This document shows, piece by piece, positions 1-6,300 of a DNA stretch of 7,297 nucleotides. Each line of letters begins with the position of its first letter. Position 1 is the stretch's first letter. Source of the DNA: Methanobacteriota archaeon (GTDB taxonomy: Archaea > Thermoplasmatota > Poseidoniia > Poseidoniales > Poseidoniaceae); contig PBXF01000059.1 of assembly GCA_002727515.1 (NCBI GenBank), forward strand, positions 1 to 7,297, given 5' to 3'. The position numbers were made by a program, and so were the translations under genes. A model generated the notes under the pieces. It was given only the letters and a program-made list of their open reading frames with translations, ran no database searches and had not been told where the DNA came from.

Positions 1-318
1 AATGATGGATATCTGGACGTGGATGATGATTTCGATTTTGATGAGTGTGCTCATTTGGACACAGACGATGATGGAAAACCAGATTCAATCTCATCGAATT
101 GTTCAACAGACTTACAGGAAGATCTTGACGACGATGGCGACCAATGGACAGATATTGAAGAACAATCTTGTCTAACCAACTCCAAATTGAGTACGAGCAA
201 GCCATTTGACACAGACAATGATGGAACTTGCGACTACGTTGACACCGATGATGACAATGATGGTTGGAGTGATACTGAAGAGCAAGCATGTGAACGCAAG
301 GAATGGAACTCTAGGCAG
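1..318 (+). repeat. TSP3-type calcium-binding repeats, N-terminal block
   Basis: Residues 1-106 carry successive Asp-rich loops such as DTDDDGKPD, DLDDDGDQW, DTDNDGTCD and DTDDDNDGW, followed by the recurring half-motif W(S/T)DxEEQxC. In thrombospondin type 3 repeats such DxDxDG loops bind calcium and make a rigid stalk. Cysteines 57, 77 and 97 are spaced exactly 20 residues apart, as in the C-terminal stalk of the same protein. The block is cut by the window edge at its start and by the propeller insertion just after Cys97. Confidence 0.9.
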
Positions 319-3300
319 ATTTTTGCTAACAATTATGGTTACGATTATGCGTATCCGAGTGGTATAGTGTGGTTACCAAACAACAGGGAAATGCAATTCC
401 AAACAGTAGGTCTGGGCATCAGTAGTGAATACATACGAATGGGGGGACACACGACTAACGACATCGAATATTCTTCCACTCAATACACCCTTTATCAGTC
501 CTATGGCACCAACTACCAGCAAGGTTTTGACCATGCTCAATATGGAGCAGGAGTATACCTAGTAAATGATGAGAAACTTTACTACATGGAATACTCTTCA
601 ACTAGCAATAACAACTACCCTGCTTCCATGGAAGTCTACACTTTCAACAGCAGTCAACAAAATCAGCACCACGAAATAGCAATCTCGGACGAAGGCTCAA
701 TTTTCCTAACTACCAACGCCGGTATTGTAAATATAGATAGCGGAGTAACGAATTACATCGATTATCCTACTGGAGTATCGACAACCTCCGGGCACTCGAA
801 AAACAAACAGATTGCTGTTGATTCTAATGGAGACTTGCATCTGATTTCATATCACTCAGACGCTTCAAGGATTTACACATGGATTTACGATGTATCAAGT
901 GAATCTTGGAATTCCGGATTAAACTCCTTCCCAGGTTCAATATTGGATATAGGACCTGGAAGGTCTTCTTTCGCTGTTGATTCATCTAACCAGCCGCATG
1001 TTGCCTTCATGAAAGGAAGTGGTCCTAGCGATTTAGCATCTTATGTATCGTACAATTATTACGATAACAGTGCGCAAAATTGGGTCACTAGGTTCTCAGA
1101 TTATACCCCATCTGGATATTACGGTATTAGCCTAAAACTCGATTCTAATGACAATGTCCACATCGCATGGGTCGACAATAATAACAAATCGCTGTATTAC
1201 ACAGAATTGTCTTCTAGTTCAAATACTCAGTCAACTACTTTGATTAAACAAAACACATACAACAGTTATTGGAATTCCTATCATACGGCCCTTGAAATTG
1301 AAATTTCAGAGGGAGATGACCCTTGGATAATTTGGTCTCCATATACTAGTCAATACCAGTTTAACAGAATCTTCTACTACGGTTCTGCAATCGATGAATC
1401 CAAGGACTCGGCGAGATATCCTGCAGATCACGATAGCGACGGAACTTGTGACATGCTGGAATCAGCAACTCTTGATTACGGCGTTGAGAATATGATTTTC
1501 GAGATGGAAATGGATCTCTCATACATGCCAGAGTATCCTGCAATGATTCCAACCAGTGTATCTATCAGCCCTGCACTACCTAGCGGCCTTAATCTAAACA
1601 CCACAACCGGTGAAATTAGTGGAAAGCCGACAACAATGGATCTAAGCGGAACAAATTATGTCATAACAACCGACTCTGGAATAGAGACATGGAGTACGAA
1701 TTTGACAATCAAATTAACCATGGAAAATCCAATGTATATTGGATATCAAAATATGCATGGCACTAGTGATGATTACACTACTTACTCCAAGACAGCATTC
1801 ACCAACGATGGTGAAATAGTCACTTTGGAGAGATATACTAATTCATACAGCATAATGATTGATGGAGTTGCTGCTGGTGGAAACCACGACAGCGACGATA
1901 TTGTGCTAAGCATGAGAAATCCAATGGGAGATTATCTCTGGGCCAAGTCAATTAGAGGATATGACTTCTCTATCGCAGATGTAGATGTTGACAACAACGG
2001 TAACATCTACGGTTTGTTTAGCGCACAAGCAAGAACAAGTGACCCTGTTGAGTTCAATTTCGAAGGTATATCAATCGATAATGATGGAATGCAAACAGTA
2101 TTCCTCGCTAAGTGGGATTACTATGGAAACCTGGAGTGGGTAGTTGATACTGAATCCTCAGGTACTGGTCAGTATGCGGACATAAAAAGACCTGGAGGCA
2201 CTAGTGATCTGTATTCAGCAATGGATTTGGATAAGTCAACAGGAGATGTTGCGATAATCGCATTAGGTTCATCCAGCAATGATGACTTGAAATTTGGCGG
2301 AGTATCAATTGGGCCATTTGGAACTTGTTTGAACGACCGTCAACCATGGATTGCAAAAGTAAACACAAACGGACAAGTTCAATGGACGGAGGTTGGAACG
2401 GCTGACCCTATTAATTGTGGCCATGTTTATCAGCAACAAGTTGTTTTACACCATGATGGTTCAGTAACAGCTGCTGGTAAATCCACCGGTTCTGGAGGCT
2501 ACAATTTCGGATCCCATTCTGCCTCCACAGGCGGTGAGCCCACATCTTGGATTGCGCACGCTGATAGTTCGGGGAACTGGGTATGGGCAGAGAATGCCAC
2601 TACCAGAACATATGTTGGTTCAACACAAACAGTCCAGCATTGGTTTACTATGGATAAATTCAGCGATGATACTCTGTTCTTCGCCTATGTGAACAAGCAC
2701 GATCCGTGTGTTGAGTTAGATTTCGCCGGAACAAAATCCACTCTTTCTCACTCCACGACGTCTTATTGTATGAATGTAGCAACAATGAATCACACAAATG
2801 GTGATGTGGTTGCTCTAGAGACTTTAATGGGACATTCATCAGGACATACCGACTTCATATCAGAGAAAGTATACTCTGCTGTAGACTCTAATGACATCGT
2901 TCACGTTTTCTCCGACAAAAGTAGTGGCATTAACCTGCGAGTAACTGGCTTTGACCAAGATCTCAACACAGCCTATGATGTTACATCGAATGCGAATTCT
3001 CCAAGTAGCAGAAAAACGACTGACTTTGGACTTGACCACTCCGAATCAATTTACTTTACTGGAGAGGAATACATCACTTTTATGTCGAAGTCCATATCTT
3101 TGCTTGACAGATGTGAACCGAATGTGTATTCATGTGCATCACCAAACTGGAATTCCGGCCAAACCACTTTGGGTAATGGCCACAAACTTTACAGGTTCTG
3201 GGGAGATTACGACCATGAAATCAATTACAACAGCCATTCAGAGGGAACATTCAATGATTTCAAACTGATAGGCGATTACAGCCAATCGATTGCGAATTAT

Positions 3301-6300
3301 CAATTGAACAATAGTTCAGGAGCCCTCAATACTGCTGCTTTGCCTTGTGGACTATATTTCGATATTGGAACAGGCCGAATATATGGCACTCCAACCAATG
3401 GTTGTACAGATACTGCAAATGAAACTTACACAATTACTGTAACTCACGGTTCCTCATCATATGCCTGGGCAAGAAACCAGTCATTCGAAGTAACATTTGG
3501 AATTGGACCTGCAGTACCTGTGGTCTCATACAACTCAGCAGACACAACCCAGACATACACAAGAGGAGTTGCAATTACGCCAATTGCACCAACTGGTGTT
3601 ACGAACAGTGGTAATCTGCATCATTTCACAACATATCCGCCTCTACCGGCTGGATTGTCAGTGAACAACACTGGACATATTGTTGGAACACCAACTGCTA
3701 ACCAAAGCACTGCAATCTTCAAGGTTAAATCTTGTAATAGTTGGAATATCTGTAGTGCAGGTGTTCCGTTTACAATCACTGTTAACGAACCTGCACCAGT
3801 AATTTCCTACGCAGATTCAGAATATGAATTTTTCAAGGATGTACCAATAACTCCAGTAGTGCCAACCAGCACTGGTGGTGTACCATCATCTTGGGAGATC
3901 TCACCAGCACTACCGACTGGTCTGAGTTTGAGGGGAGACGGAGCAATTGTAGGTATTCCATTCGTGGACTCACCTGCAACGAATTACACAATTTGGGCTA
4001 ACAACACTGGTGGTTCAGGAACTGTAGTTCTAGAGATTGCAATTAACGGAACTGGTATTTTCATAAACTATCCATACAATACTGCTGAACTTGCACAGTA
4101 TTCGCCAATGATGGCGTTGTATCCTTCAACTTCCGGAGCTGCAATTGTTTCATGGAGTATTGAACCAACCCTACCAAGTGGTATCTTCTTTGGAACTAAC
4201 AATGGTACCATCTGGGGAACACCAAGCACTCTGACTGAGAGCGCTGTGTACACAATCAATGCTACAGGAGTCGAAGATTATGGTACAGCAACTGTCACCA
4301 TTTCTGTTCTAACTGACACTGATTTAGACGGAATTCCTGATGACAATGATAACGATATTGATGGCGATGGGTGGTCAAACAGCGATGAAGCAAATTGTCT
4401 AACAGACGAAACAGACGGAAATGATTATCCAAGCGATATCGACCAAGATAGAATTTGTGACTTAGTAGACACAAGTGATGATAGAGCAATTATCCTGATT
4501 TATCTAAGCGACAACATCGAATTAGCTAACCACAGTGCAATGAACCCTCTGGTACCAATTACAGCTGGTGGAGACATAACTGGTTGGGAAATATATCCAG
4601 CACTACCATTAGGATTGGAGTTCAATGGAACAATGCCTGGTCGTTCAACAACAGATACAGGAATAATTACCGGAACACCGACTGAATTGGCGGATGCGGC
4701 AATTTACACAATTTGGGCTAACAACTCTAATTCTGGTCAAAGTGGATCTTTCGAAATAACACTCAGTGTATTGTTAGATACCGATGGTGATGGAACACCT
4801 AACGTCTACGACGATGATATTGATGGTGACACTTGGTCAAACGAAATGGAAATCCTATGTGGCGAAGACCCGCAGGATGCTTCTAGCACACCATTGGATA
4901 CAGATGACGATAACTTGTGTAATTACATCGATAGTGACGACGACGGTGATTCATTCACTGACACTGATGAAATCATGTGCAACTCTGATTCAGAAGATGC
5001 TTCTTCTGTTCCAGTAGATGAAGACAACGATGGTATCTGTGATGCACTACAATCCGATAGAGACCTAGATGGTTGGGCGGATGGTCCTGAAGAGTCCTGT
5101 GGTACAGACCCTGATGACGATTCAAGCGTACCTGTTGATTCAGATGGCGACATGATATGTGATTCACAAGATGACGACAGAGATGGCGACGGAGTTGGCA
5201 ACAATGTTGACGACTTCCCAGATGATAGGTCTGCATCCAAGGATACAGATGGAGATGGTAAACCTGATTCATTATCTGGAACATCAACATCTGTCCCACC
5301 ACTTGAGGAAGATTATGATGATGACAATGACAATTGGTCAGATTACGATGAAACAATGTGTGGCACTAACCCACTTGATGACACAGACTTCCCAACTGAT
5401 TCAGACGGAGATGAAATCTGTGATGCCCTCGAAGATGACACTGATGGAGACGGTGTAACAGATGCTGAAGATGCATTCCCGATGGATGCTAATGAGTGGC
5501 TAGATACCGATGAAGATGGCACTGGAAACAATGCTGACGATGATGATGACGGTGACAATTGGTCAGATGCTGATGAAGAAAGATGTGGTTCTGACCCACT
5601 AGATTCACAAAGTATTCCTGAAAACATTGAGGAAGATGGAACATGTGTAACTACAAAATCAAAATCAGATAAAAAATCAGATGATGATTCTTCGATATTG
5701 TGGTGGATTTGTTGTCCACTACTACTACTTCTGTTGCTATTACTTCTAGCCTTCGTTGCTAGAGAAAGAGGCGATTCTGTTCTAGTAATGGTTGGAATAA
5801 GGAACGGCCCAGAACCAGAAAATACCACAGCAAGGCCAAAATTCGTCAGTGGAAGAGGAACAAAGGATGATCCATTCGTTCTCAAACCTGCACATGTCGA
5901 AAACTTTGGAGATAGCGTAAATAGCGTAGAAACAATCACTATATCGAAACTTGACCCAAGTTCGTTGATTACCGTAACTGACATGGTTGCTGCAACCAAT
6001 CGTGGTCGTTTCAACATGGACTCAATTCTAGTTGAAGGTAATCCAGACGAGAAAGGCTCTGGCTCTATTGTGTTCCAATTACAGTTTGATGACAATGTTA
6101 CAGAGGATGATGTAAGCGGAGTTTACACCGGTCAAATCCGAGTCGGAAGTGCATCAGTCTACCTACAATGGGAAGTCACTGTAGGAGACCCAGAAGAGGA
6201 CATGTTTGCTGCTGCCGACCTAAGAGCAGCTGAACTCAAGGCCGAAGAAGAGGCGGAACTCAAGGCGATTGAAGAGGCTGAAGCAAAGGCAAAGGCCGAG

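Noticed and set aside
19..21. GTG as the start codon of the large gene
   Set aside because: The frame is open to base 1 with the same Asp-rich repeat before the GTG. No ribosome binding site precedes it, and no signal peptide follows although the protein must be exported. It is an internal Val codon.
292..1407. Sialidase or other glycosidase in propeller 1
   Set aside because: The blade pattern resembles BNR-style propellers, but no Asp-box SxDxGxxW and no catalytic Arg/Tyr/Glu set can be identified.
4855..5160. CRISPR-like or satellite array from the 60/120-base periodicity
   Set aside because: The period is in frame and conserved at protein level (Cys and Asp positions) with divergent DNA, and there are no constant repeats with unique spacers.
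4923..6095. Ser-rich open frames on the minus strand opposite the TSP3 stalk (up to 250 codons)
   Set aside because: They are the antisense of repeated GAT/GAC codons, which gives Ser/Ile/Val-rich low-complexity translations. No domain or start signal is present, and the + strand protein is clearly real.
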